Shown: in pieces, positions 1 to 8,086 of the stretch
Position numbering within the stretch: position 1 is the stretch's first letter
Layout: the number at the start of each line of letters is the position of its first letter
Program-made: the position numbers and the translations under genes
The notes under the pieces: model-generated
What the model saw: the letters and a program-made list of their open reading frames with translations, nothing else
The model's database searches: none
What the model was told of the DNA's origin: nothing
Source of the DNA: Pseudoduganella aquatica
Lineage (GTDB): Bacteria; Pseudomonadota; Gammaproteobacteria; Burkholderiales; Burkholderiaceae_D
Reading direction: 5' to 3'
DNA: 64,000 nucleotides
Assembly (NCBI RefSeq): GCF_009857595.1
Contig: NZ_WWCU01000025.1
Location: forward strand, 1-64,000

Positions 1-1
1 C

Positions 2-1294
2 CTGCCGCACGCGGCGGCCGCGCAGCCGGGCGAGCTGCTGGCGGCGGCGCGCGCCATCGCCTGGAACCAGCCGCCGCGCGGCCTGCGCCAGTTGTTCGTC
101 GACATTTCCGCGCTGGTCGAATCGGATCTGCGCACCGGCATCCAGCGCGTGGTGCGCAGCGTGCTCAAGGCGCTGATCGACGCGCCGCCGCCCGGCTGGC
201 GCGTCGAGCCGGTGTACGGCGACGGCGGCAACCGCCCCTACCGCTATGCGCGCCGCTACATGCTGCAGCAGCTGGGCCTGGCCGATCCCGGCCTGGAGGA
301 CGCGCCGCTGGCGCTGCGCCCGGACGACGTCTTCCTCGGCCTGGATCTGTACACCAACGGCACCGCGCAGAACCGGGCGCAGCTCATGGCCATGCGCCAG
401 CAGGGCGTGGCGGTGCATTTCGTGGTGTACGACGTGCTGCCCATGCTGCGCCCGGACTGGTTCCCCTTCGGCACCCAGGACTACTTCGGCGACTACCTCG
501 ACACGCTGTCCGAGGTGGCCAACGGGGTCGTGTGCATCTCGCGCGCGGTGGCCGACGAGCTCACCGGCTGGATGGCCGAGCGCCCGTGGCGGCGCCAGTC
601 GCCGCTCAAGCTGGGCTATTTCCACCTGGGCGCCGACATCGACGCGAGCAAGCCGAGCTTCGGCCTGAGCGAGAACGCCGAGCAGGTGTTCGCGGCGGTG
701 GCCGCCCGTCCCTCGCTGCTGATGGTGGGCACGCTGGAGCCGCGCAAGGGCCATGCCCAGGCCCTGGCCGCGTTCGACCTGCTGTGGCAGCAAGGGGTGG
801 ACGCCAACCTGGTCATCGTCGGCAAGGAGGGCTGGATGGTGGAGCAGCTGGCCAAGCGCCTGCGCAGCCATCCGGAGCGCGAACAGCGCCTGTTCTGGCT
901 GGCCGGCGTCTCCGACGAAATGCTGCTCAAGCTGTACCAGAGCTGCAGCGGCCTGCTGGCCGCCTCCGAGGGCGAAGGCTTCGGCCTGCCGCTGATCGAA
1001 GCGGCCCAGCACGGCATCCCCATCCTGGCGCGCGACATCCCGGTATTCCGCGAAGTGACCGGCGCGCACGCCCATTATTTCCGGGCCGCCGACGCGGCCC
1101 AGCTGGGCGCGGCGCTGACCGAGTGGCTGGCCCTGCTGGCCGACGGCAAGGCGCCGGGCTCGGACGGCATGCCCTGGCTGAAATGGCAGCAGAGCGCGCA
1201 GCAATTGGTGGACGTGGTGGTGGGGCAGCGCTGGTACCGCAGCCTGACGCAAGACCAGCGCGCCGCGCCGCCCAAACCAGAAGTCCATGAGTAA
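2..1294 (+). CDS. Glycosyltransferase family 4, 5'-truncated by window edge
   Basis: The reading frame is open from base 2 to the stop at 1292-1294, so the gene starts outside the window. A TTG at 92 is only an apparent start: the segment VDISALV...TGIQRVVRS right after it is usually an internal block in multi-domain glycosyltransferases. The C-terminal half is a GT-B/GT4 donor-binding domain with a VGTLEPRKG loop and the EGEGFGLPLIEA nucleotide-sugar motif (E-x7-E). It should transfer a sugar from a nucleotide donor in the cytoplasm, as part of surface polysaccharide assembly. Its stop overlaps the next start by 8 bases, and six further genes follow in the same direction. The acceptor and the sugar cannot be told from sequence. 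Confidence 0.85.
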   Translation: MPHAAAAQPGELLAAARAIAWNQPPRGLRQLFVDISALVESDLRTGIQRVVRSVLKALIDAPPPGWRVEPVYGDGGNRPYRYARRYMLQQLGLADPGLEDAPLALRPDDVFLGLDLYTNGTAQNRAQLMAMRQQGVAVHFVVYDVLPMLRPDWFPFGTQDYFGDYLDTLSEVANGVVCISRAVADELTGWMAERPWRRQSPLKLGYFHLGADIDASKPSFGLSENAEQVFAAVAARPSLLMVGTLEPRKGHAQALAAFDLLWQQGVDANLVIVGKEGWMVEQLAKRLRSHPEREQRLFWLAGVSDEMLLKLYQSCSGLLAASEGEGFGLPLIEAAQHGIPILARDIPVFREVTGAHAHYFRAADAAQLGAALTEWLALLADGKAPGSDGMPWLKWQQSAQQLVDVVVGQRWYRSLTQDQRAAPPKPEVHE

Positions 1295-2462
1295 TCAAAG
1301 TGCTAAGATGAGCGTCTACGCAACGGCGCCCGCGGCACTTTCCAACCAGTATCGGAACCCTGACATGCAACAAATTAACAACCTCTCGACCCGTTTGACC
1401 CAGCACCAGACCCAGATCAAGGCCGCCATGGACCGCGTCATCGCCAGCGGCTGGCTGGTGCTGGGACCGGAAGTGAAGCGCTTCGAGCAAGACTTCGCGG
1501 CCTGGCTGGGCGCGGCGCACTGCGTCAGCCTGGCCAACGGCACCGACGCCATCGAACTGGCGCTCAAGGCGCTGGGCGTGCAGCCGGGCGAGCGCGTGGC
1601 CACCGTGGCCAACGCCGGCATGTACACCACGCTGGCCATGCTGGCCGCCGGCGCCGAGCCCTTCTTCATGGACGTGGACCTGGACACGCGCGGCGCCACG
1701 CTGGCCGAAGTCACGCGCGCGCTGGACGCGGGCGTGAAAGCGGTGGTGGTGACCCACCTGTACGGCCTGGCCCTGCCGGAAATCAAGGCCATGGCGGCGC
1801 TGTGCGCCGCGCGCGGCGTGCCGCTGCTGGAAGACTGCGCGCAGGCGCACGGCGCCACCGTGGACGGCCAGCGCGTGGGCACCTTCGGCGACGCCTCCAC
1901 CTTCAGCTTCTACCCGACCAAGAACCTGGGCGCGCTGGGCGACGGCGGCGCCGTCGTCACCAGCCGCGCCGACGTGGCCGCCACCGTGGGCATGCTGCGC
2001 CAGTACGGCTGGACCGCCAAGTACAAGGTGGAACTGCCGGCCGCGCGCAACAGCCGCCTGGACGAGCTGCAGGCGGCCATCCTGAGCGAATTCCTGCCGC
2101 TGCTGGACGCGGCCAACGCGCGCCGCCGCGACATCGCCGCGCGCTACCGCGCCGGCATCGCCCACGCGCAGGTGCAGACCCCGGCCGACGCCGGCGCCGC
2201 CTCCGTGGCCCACCTGTACGTGGTGCGCAGCCCGAACCGCGACGCGCTGCGCGAGCACCTGAAGGCCAATGCCATCGGCTCCGACGTGCACTACCCGATT
2301 CCCGACTACGCGCAGCCGGTGCTGGGCGCGCGCTTTGCCGGCGTCAAGCTGGCCAACACCGAGACGCTGGCGCGCGAGATCCTGACGCTGCCGTGCTACC
2401 CGGAAATGACCGACGCCGAAGTGGACGCGGTGATCGCCGCCGTCAACAGCTGGCAGGCCTAA
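1287..2462 (+). CDS. DegT/DnrJ/EryC1-type sugar aminotransferase (FdtB-like)
   Basis: A PLP-dependent aminotransferase of the sugar-nucleotide class that converts a 3- or 4-keto-6-deoxy dTDP-sugar to the amino sugar. Visible landmarks, counted from 1287, are the ANGTDA cofactor-phosphate loop near residue 84, the LEDCAQAHGA stretch with the pyridine-binding Asp near 183, and the SFYPTKNLGALGDGG motif whose Lys 212 should form the Schiff base. The FdtA-type ketoisomerase four genes downstream makes a 3-amino product (Fuc3N-type) the best guess. The start at 1287 overlaps the upstream stop. An ATG at 1365 would fit the usual family N-terminus better, since the first 26 residues look unrelated to the fold. 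Confidence 0.88.
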   Translation: MSNQSAKMSVYATAPAALSNQYRNPDMQQINNLSTRLTQHQTQIKAAMDRVIASGWLVLGPEVKRFEQDFAAWLGAAHCVSLANGTDAIELALKALGVQPGERVATVANAGMYTTLAMLAAGAEPFFMDVDLDTRGATLAEVTRALDAGVKAVVVTHLYGLALPEIKAMAALCAARGVPLLEDCAQAHGATVDGQRVGTFGDASTFSFYPTKNLGALGDGGAVVTSRADVAATVGMLRQYGWTAKYKVELPAARNSRLDELQAAILSEFLPLLDAANARRRDIAARYRAGIAHAQVQTPADAGAASVAHLYVVRSPNRDALREHLKANAIGSDVHYPIPDYAQPVLGARFAGVKLANTETLAREILTLPCYPEMTDAEVDAVIAAVNSWQA

Positions 2463-2467
2463 GCGGC

Positions 2468-3466
2468 ATGGGCAGCATGAAGTTTTCCGTCGTCATTCCG
2501 GTCTACAAGAACGAGGAGTCGATCCCGCGCCTGCTGGCGGCCGTGCAAGGCATGAACCAGGCGCTGGACGGCCGGCTCGAAGCCGTGTTCGTGGTGGACG
2601 GCAGCCCGGACCAGTCCTTCGCGCTGCTGCGCGACGCCCTGCCCACGCTGCCCTTCGCGGCCCAGCTGCTGGCGCATTCGCGCAATTTCGGCTCCTTCCC
2701 CGGCATCCGCACCGGCCTGCAAGCGGCGCGCGGGGAATACTACGCGGTGATGGCGGCCGACCTGCAGGAACCGCCCGAGCTGGTGGTGGAATTCTTCCAG
2801 TCGCTCGAGCGCGACGAGTGCGACGTGGCCATCGGCACCCGCACCACGCGCCAGGATCCGCTGCGCTCGCGCCTGGCCTCCAGCCTGTTCTGGGGCATGT
2901 ACCGCCGCCTGGTGGTGCACGACATGCCCGAGGGCGGCGTGGACGTGTTCGGCTGCAACCGCGCCTTCCGCGACCAGCTGCTGCAGCTGGAGGAATCGCG
3001 CTCCTCGCTGATCGCGCTGATCTTCTGGCTGGGCTACCGGCGCAAGCTGGTGGCCTACGAGCGCCAGGTGCGCCAGGAAGGCAAGTCGGCCTGGACCTTC
3101 AGCAAGAAGCTGGACTATATGATGGACAGCATCTTCGCCTTCACCGACTATCCGATCCGCATGCTGGTACGCATGGGCGCGATCGGCTCCATGCTGTCGA
3201 TCGGCCTGGGCCTGCTGGTGGCCGGGGCGCGCCTGAGCGGCGCCATCGACGTGCCCGGCTATGCCGCCACCATGCTGGTGGTGCTGCTGTTCGGCACCCT
3301 GAACCTGCTGGGCCTGGGCCTGGTGGGCACCTACGCCTGGCGCGGCTACGAGAACAGCAAGCAGCGTCCGCTGGCCGTGGTGGCCGCGCGCCTGAGCCAT
3401 ACGCCGCCGGCGGCCGCGCACAGCGCCGCCGCGCCGCATCCCCTGACAGAAGGAGTTTCCTCATGA
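2468..3466 (+). CDS. Glycosyltransferase family 2, GtrB/DPM1-like
   Basis: A GT-A fold polyprenyl-phosphate sugar transferase of about 332 residues. The N-terminus reads FSVVIPVYKNEESI, the metal/donor site lies in MAADLQEPPELV, and two C-terminal membrane helices follow (roughly residues 235-262 and 270-295). This is the architecture of GtrB/ArnC/DPM1, which load a sugar onto undecaprenyl phosphate at the inner membrane. A GtrA flippase-like protein is encoded in the same operon, so the two may form a GtrA/GtrB pair. An ATG at 2477 (MKFSVV) is an equally good start. The stop overlaps the next ATG as ATGA. Confidence 0.88.
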   Translation: MGSMKFSVVIPVYKNEESIPRLLAAVQGMNQALDGRLEAVFVVDGSPDQSFALLRDALPTLPFAAQLLAHSRNFGSFPGIRTGLQAARGEYYAVMAADLQEPPELVVEFFQSLERDECDVAIGTRTTRQDPLRSRLASSLFWGMYRRLVVHDMPEGGVDVFGCNRAFRDQLLQLEESRSSLIALIFWLGYRRKLVAYERQVRQEGKSAWTFSKKLDYMMDSIFAFTDYPIRMLVRMGAIGSMLSIGLGLLVAGARLSGAIDVPGYAATMLVVLLFGTLNLLGLGLVGTYAWRGYENSKQRPLAVVAARLSHTPPAAAHSAAAPHPLTEGVSS

Positions 3467-4392
3467 CCTTGACCGTTTCCGACAAGGCCGGCTTTTACTC
3501 GCCGGTCAGTTTCCTGAGCCGCACGCCCGAACAGCTGGGACCGGACTGGCTGGGCGAACTGGCGGCCGACCTGGCCGCCGGCAAGGCGCAGCTGTTTGAA
3601 GGCCGCCAGGACCAGGGCAGCGCGGGCGTGCAGATAGTCTACCGCGCGCTGCCGTGGGACACCGATTTCTTCGGCACCGCCACCTTCCGCGTCGACTACA
3701 CGGCGGCCGCTCCGGGCACGCCGTTCAGCGCGCTGCAGGCGGCCTTCGCCGGCCTGCGCGCCCACCTGGCCGCGCAGGCCCCGGCGTTTTACCTGTTCGC
3801 CGAAGTGCCGTCGGAAGACACGGCCGCCATCGCCGGCATGAGCGGCGCCGGCTACCGCCTGATCGAAACCCGCCTGACCTGCTTCCGCGACGACCTGCAG
3901 CGCTTCGACGCCAAGGGCGCCGCCGCCGTGCGCGGCGCCACCGCGGCCGACATCCCGGCACTGCGCGTGGCCGCCGCCCAGGCCGTCAACCACTATGACC
4001 GCTTCCACGCCGACGACTTCTTCAGCGCGCAGCAGGCCGACGACTTCCTGGCCGTGTTCGTCGAGAACTCGGTCAAGGGCTATGCGGACGAAGTCATCGT
4101 GCCGGCCGACGGCCCGGCCGACGCCTTCCTGACCGGCAACTACGTGACGGCCCCGGCCGCGCTGGGCGGCCAGAAGCTGGGCCGCATGGTGCTGTCGGCG
4201 GTGACGCCGGCGCGGCGCGGCTGGTACGTCAAGCTGATCGGCGCGCTGAGCGCCAAGTTCCAGGCCGCCGGCGTGGGCACCGCCTTCATGACCACCCAGG
4301 CCACCAACCGCGCCGTGCTCAAGGTCTGGGCCCACCATGGCTACCGCGTCGGACGCAGCAGCCATATCTTCTCCACTTACAGCCGAGGCTAA
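3463..4392 (+). CDS. WecD-like GNAT N-acyltransferase for an amino sugar
   Basis: A 309-residue protein with two parts. An N-terminal substrate segment contains the LPWDTDFFG block typical of WecD-like dTDP-amino-sugar acetyltransferases. A C-terminal GNAT domain (about residues 155-305) has an acyl-CoA site around KFQAAGVGTAFMTTQATN and the NRAVLKVWAHHGY block. It probably acylates the amino group made by the upstream aminotransferase. AGGAG lies 9 bases before the ATG, which overlaps the previous stop. A second acyltransferase domain sits in the next gene, so either two amino sugars are made or one enzyme uses a different acyl group. Confidence 0.78.
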   Translation: MTLTVSDKAGFYSPVSFLSRTPEQLGPDWLGELAADLAAGKAQLFEGRQDQGSAGVQIVYRALPWDTDFFGTATFRVDYTAAAPGTPFSALQAAFAGLRAHLAAQAPAFYLFAEVPSEDTAAIAGMSGAGYRLIETRLTCFRDDLQRFDAKGAAAVRGATAADIPALRVAAAQAVNHYDRFHADDFFSAQQADDFLAVFVENSVKGYADEVIVPADGPADAFLTGNYVTAPAALGGQKLGRMVLSAVTPARRGWYVKLIGALSAKFQAAGVGTAFMTTQATNRAVLKVWAHHGYRVGRSSHIFSTYSRG

Positions 4393-4393
4393 T

Positions 4394-5272
4394 ATGCAGC
4401 ACAGCTCCTCCCCTTCCGCCGTGGTGCACGACGGCGCCCAGGTCGACGCCAGCGCCCAGCTGGGCGACTACGTGGTGGTCTACGGCGGCGCCGAACTGGC
4501 CGCCGGCAGCGCCGTGGCCGGCTTCACCCAGGTGTGGCCGGGCGTGCGCCTGGAAGCCGGCGCCAGGCTGGCCGCCGGCGTGACGCTGGAGCGTCCCGAC
4601 GAGGCCAGCGGCCACACCGTGTTCGGCACCCACAGCAAGGTCGGCGCCGGCGCCACCATCTGCGCCGGCGTCAAGGTCGGCCAGGGCGCCGTGGTCGAGG
4701 CCGGCACCGTGGTGAGCCACAGCGTGCCGCCCTACGCCATCGTGTCCGGTTCGCCGGCGCGCATCGTCGGCTACGTGGAAACGCTGAGCCAGTCCGAGCG
4801 CCCGAACTGGCACCGCCAGGCCGAATTCCCGGCCACCCAGTCCACCGTGCCGCTGGGCGTGGGCGGCGTGACGCTGCACCGCTTCAAGGCCGTGAAAGAC
4901 CCGCGCGGCGACTTGTCGGTGGGCGAATTCGCGCGCGAGATCCCGTTCGAGCCCAAGCGCTACTTCCTGGTCTACAACGTGCCGACCGAGAAGACGCGCG
5001 GCGAGCATGCGCACCATAAATGCCACCAGTTCCTGATCTGCGTCAAAGGCAGCTGCGCGGTGGTGGTGGACGACAACGCCTCGCGCTGCGAGGTGCTGCT
5101 CGAGTCGCCCGACCAGGGCATCTACCTGCCGCCGCTGACCTGGGGCATCCAGTACAAATATTCGAGCGACGCGGTGCTGCTGGTGTTTACCTCCGACTAC
5201 TACGAAGCGGCCGACTACATCCGCAACTACGACGAGTTCTCGGCCGTGGTCGGCGCGCAGAAGGCAGGCTGA
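4394..5272 (+). CDS. Fused hexapeptide acyltransferase / dTDP-4-keto-6-deoxyhexose 3,4-ketoisomerase (FdtD/WxcM-like)
   Basis: A two-domain enzyme of 292 residues. Residues about 5-135 are a left-handed beta-helix acyltransferase with hexapeptide turns (VGAGATICAGVKVGQGAVVEA). Residues about 150-285 are an FdtA-type cupin with RGEHAHHKCHQF carrying the catalytic histidines, followed by the QGIYLPPLTWG strand. In known fusions (FdtD, WxcM) the cupin shifts the keto group from C4 to C3 and the beta-helix acylates the 3-amino product. With the FdtB-like enzyme upstream this gives a near-complete route to a dTDP-3-acylamino-3,6-dideoxyhexose. The ATG at 4394, right after the previous stop and behind GAGG, is preferred over an in-frame ATG at 4337. 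Confidence 0.87.
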   Translation: MQHSSSPSAVVHDGAQVDASAQLGDYVVVYGGAELAAGSAVAGFTQVWPGVRLEAGARLAAGVTLERPDEASGHTVFGTHSKVGAGATICAGVKVGQGAVVEAGTVVSHSVPPYAIVSGSPARIVGYVETLSQSERPNWHRQAEFPATQSTVPLGVGGVTLHRFKAVKDPRGDLSVGEFAREIPFEPKRYFLVYNVPTEKTRGEHAHHKCHQFLICVKGSCAVVVDDNASRCEVLLESPDQGIYLPPLTWGIQYKYSSDAVLLVFTSDYYEAADYIRNYDEFSAVVGAQKAG

Positions 5273-5698
5273 GTGGGCCGGCGGGCAGTACTGGCGCGCT
5301 GGGCGCGCTTTGTGGCCGGCGGCGCCATCAACACCGGCTTCAGCTACGGCCTGTATCTGCTGCTGGCCCTGGCCCTGCCCTATCAGGCGGCCTATCTGCT
5401 GGCCTACGCGGCCGGCGTGGTGTTCTCCTACTGGTTCAACGCCGTGGTGGTGTTCCGCGTGCCGCTGTCGTGGAGCGGCTTCCTGGCCTTCCCGCTGGTG
5501 TACGCGCTGCAATACCTGATCTCGGCCGCCCTGCTCGGCCTGCTGGTCGAATGGCTGCAGGTGCCGCACAAGCTGGCGCCGCTGGCGGTGGCCGCCTGCA
5601 TGGTGCCGCTCAGCTACGCCATCAGCAAAATGGTGCTGGCATGGTCGGCGCGCCGCAGCGCGGCCGCCGCTACGATACAAACAACGGAAACTGAATGA
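5273..5698 (+). CDS. GtrA-family membrane protein
   Basis: A small (141 aa) hydrophobic protein with four predicted membrane helices and the GtrA signature (RFVAGGAINTGFSYGLYLLL near the N-terminus, FSYWFNAVVVF in the second helix pair). GtrA proteins are proposed to flip undecaprenyl-phosphate-linked sugars to the periplasm. The start codon is a GTG directly abutting the previous TGA, so expression is probably translationally coupled. Its stop overlaps the next ATG. It is likely the partner of the GtrB-like GT2 at 2468-3466. Confidence 0.86.
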   Translation: MGRRAVLARWARFVAGGAINTGFSYGLYLLLALALPYQAAYLLAYAAGVVFSYWFNAVVVFRVPLSWSGFLAFPLVYALQYLISAALLGLLVEWLQVPHKLAPLAVAACMVPLSYAISKMVLAWSARRSAAAATIQTTETE

Positions 5699-7995
5699 CT
5701 AACTATCACAATGGCGGCGCCGCGGACGCGGCGCTGCTGGCGCCGCAATCGCTGGGCGCCTTGATGCGCGCCGAATGGCGCTGGTGGCTGCCCGGCGCGG
5801 TCCTGTGCTTCTTCCTGGCCAGCCTGGTCACGGTCGGCTGGCCGCAGGGCCTGCTGCCCGACCTGAACGTGCCGTATTGGTATGTCGGCGACGGCCTGAG
5901 CCATTCCTGGCTGATGAAGCGCCTGATCGAGGGCTGGGCGCTGCACAACGACCACAGCGGCTATCCCTTCGGCTCCGACTTCCACGACTACCCGGGCGCC
6001 GACGTGGGCAGCCTGGTGCTGATGAAGCTGCTCGGCCTGATCAACGGCAATTTCGCCACCGTGTTCAATCTGTACTACCTGCTCAGCTTCAGCGCCGCCT
6101 TTGCCAGCGCCTTCCTGGTGCTGCGCGCGCTGCGCCTGGAGCGTCCTTACGCGGCCGCCGCCGCGCTGCTGTTTACCTTCATGCCCTTCCACATGATGCG
6201 CCTGTCGCATCTGTTCTACACCTGGTACTTCGTGGCGCCGCTGTATTTCTACGCGGCCCTGCGCATGGCCGAGGGCAAGCTGTTTGAAGGCAAGCTCCGC
6301 GGCAGGATGCGCCCCACGCTGCTGGCCGGCGCCGGCCTGATGGTACTGGCCAGCTTCGGCGTGTATTACGCCCTGTTCGGCGTGCTGGTGTTCGGCGCCG
6401 TGGCGCTGGCCGGCCTGTGCCGGGGCGAGTGGCGCAGCGTGCGCGCCGCCGCCGTCGCCACCGCCTTCGTGGTGCTGGGGATCGTGCTCAACATCGCGCC
6501 CAACCTGGCCTACCAGCGCGCGCACGGCGCCAATGCGGAAGTGGCCAACCGCGGCATCGCCAATGCCGAAGTGTACGGCCTGAAGCTGATGCAACTGATA
6601 CTGCCGCGCGGCGGCCACCGCAGCAGCACGCTGAACGGCCTGGCCGACATGTATGCGCAGAATATGCCGCTGGTCAATGAAAACAGCACTGCCGCGCTGG
6701 GCCTGCTGGGCGGCGCCGGCTTCCTGGCGATGCTGGGCGTGCTCCTGGCCGCCACGGCTGGCCGGCGCATGGACCGGCGGCTGACCCTGCTCGCACTCAT
6801 CGTCACCCTGCTGTTCCTGTTCGGCACCATCGGCGGCCTGGGCGCGCTGTTCTCCATGACCATCTCGTCCTCGATCCGGGGCTGGAACCGCATCAGCGTG
6901 TTCATCGGCTTCGGCGCGCTGGCCGGCCTGATGCTGCTGCTGCAGGGCTGGCTGGCCGGGCGCCTGCAAGGACGCCGCCTGGCGCTGGGGGCGGGGGCGC
7001 TGTGCGCGCTGCTGGCTGGCGCCGGCATGTGGGACCAGTCGGGCGCAGTCTGCACCGGCTGCCGTGCCCAGCTCAAGCAGGAGTTCCAGCAAAACCAGGA
7101 CTTCGTGCGCGCCATCGAAGCGGCGCTGCCGCGCGGCGCGGCGATTTACCAGCTGCCGTATATGCCGTTCCCGGAAGTGCCGCAGCTGCACCAGATGTCG
7201 GTGTACGACCACATGCGCGGCTATCTGCACTCGAAAGAATTGTCTTGGAGCTACGCCGGCATGAAAGGCCGCGAAGGCGACCTGTTCTACCGCCACCTGG
7301 ACAGCCAGCCCATGGCGCAGCAGCTGGCCACCATCGCCAAACTGGGCTTTAGCGGCATCTACCTGAACCGGGACGGCTACGCCGACCAGGGCGCGGCAGC
7401 GGTGGCCGAGCTGAGCGCGCTGACCGGCGCGCCGCCGGCGCTGGCGCGCGCCGACGGCAAAGTGGTGTTCTTCCGCGTGCCGGCCCCGGCCACGCCACCG
7501 CTGGCGGTGGCCGGCAAGAGCGCGCGCCAGATCATCCGCAGCCTGTACGGCGGCCCGAACGGCGTGCTGAACACGCCGGCGGCGCTGGCTGCGGGCATCC
7601 GCTTCGCCGATCCGGCCTATCCGGTGATCGTGGCGGCCGCGCGCGGCCTGTCGGTGGCCGAAGGCTGGGGCCGCTGGTCGGATGCCGTGCTGAGTCCAAC
7701 GGTGCAGATCGATTTCCTGGAGCCGCTGGAGAAGCGCTTCACGCTGGCCCTGACGCTGCAGCCCTTCGGCCCCAACACCGGGCAGCCGCTGACCGTGCGC
7801 ATCGGCAAGCAGAGCCACAGCGTGGTGCTGCAGCCCGGCCAGCAGACCTACCGCCTGCCGTTCGACCTGGGCGCGGACCGTGCCGACCGCCTGGAACTGG
7901 TGCCGCCGCACCCGGTGTCGCCGCAGTCGATAGGCGCCGGGCCGGACGGCCGCCGTCTCGGCATCGGCCTGATCCAGATCAGCATCACGCCCTAA
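5695..7995 (+). CDS. Large multi-pass membrane protein, probable GT-C-type glycosyltransferase
   Basis: A 766-residue protein with about ten to twelve hydrophobic segments spread over residues 25-460 and a soluble C-terminal half (about 460-766) that should face the periplasm. The overall plan resembles GT-C polyprenyl-phosphate-sugar-dependent transferases: an early luminal loop with acidic residues (DFHDYPGADVG near residue 96-106), then many helices. No textbook catalytic motif can be assigned. As last gene of the polysaccharide operon it is the natural user of the lipid-linked sugar made by GtrB and flipped by GtrA. The glycosyltransferase role is inference; the membrane topology is seen in the sequence. 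It ends just before a strong terminator. Confidence 0.7.
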   Translation: MTNYHNGGAADAALLAPQSLGALMRAEWRWWLPGAVLCFFLASLVTVGWPQGLLPDLNVPYWYVGDGLSHSWLMKRLIEGWALHNDHSGYPFGSDFHDYPGADVGSLVLMKLLGLINGNFATVFNLYYLLSFSAAFASAFLVLRALRLERPYAAAAALLFTFMPFHMMRLSHLFYTWYFVAPLYFYAALRMAEGKLFEGKLRGRMRPTLLAGAGLMVLASFGVYYALFGVLVFGAVALAGLCRGEWRSVRAAAVATAFVVLGIVLNIAPNLAYQRAHGANAEVANRGIANAEVYGLKLMQLILPRGGHRSSTLNGLADMYAQNMPLVNENSTAALGLLGGAGFLAMLGVLLAATAGRRMDRRLTLLALIVTLLFLFGTIGGLGALFSMTISSSIRGWNRISVFIGFGALAGLMLLLQGWLAGRLQGRRLALGAGALCALLAGAGMWDQSGAVCTGCRAQLKQEFQQNQDFVRAIEAALPRGAAIYQLPYMPFPEVPQLHQMSVYDHMRGYLHSKELSWSYAGMKGREGDLFYRHLDSQPMAQQLATIAKLGFSGIYLNRDGYADQGAAAVAELSALTGAPPALARADGKVVFFRVPAPATPPLAVAGKSARQIIRSLYGGPNGVLNTPAALAAGIRFADPAYPVIVAAARGLSVAEGWGRWSDAVLSPTVQIDFLEPLEKRFTLALTLQPFGPNTGQPLTVRIGKQSHSVVLQPGQQTYRLPFDLGADRADRLELVPPHPVSPQSIGAGPDGRRLGIGLIQISITP

Positions 7996-8036
7996 GCCGG
8001 CGCGGCGCCGCCGCGGCGCCAGCCGCGCATAAAAAA

Positions 8037-8065
8037 AGCGCCGGACGAGATCATCGTCCGGCGCT
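8037..8065. terminator. Bidirectional intrinsic terminator
   Basis: A perfect 12-bp stem (AGCGCCGGACGA / TCGTCCGGCGCT) with a 5-base loop. It is flanked by seven A on the left and six T on the right, so it can end transcription of the polysaccharide operon on the plus strand and of the convergent RNA helicase gene on the minus strand. Confidence 0.93.
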
Positions 8066-8086
8066 TTTTTATTGACGCTGCGCGTT

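Noticed and set aside
5614..7911. Minus-strand open frame (765 codons) opposite the membrane protein
   Set aside because: Its His/Gln/Ala-rich shadow composition shows no domain, and the plus frame has membrane helices and coupled starts.
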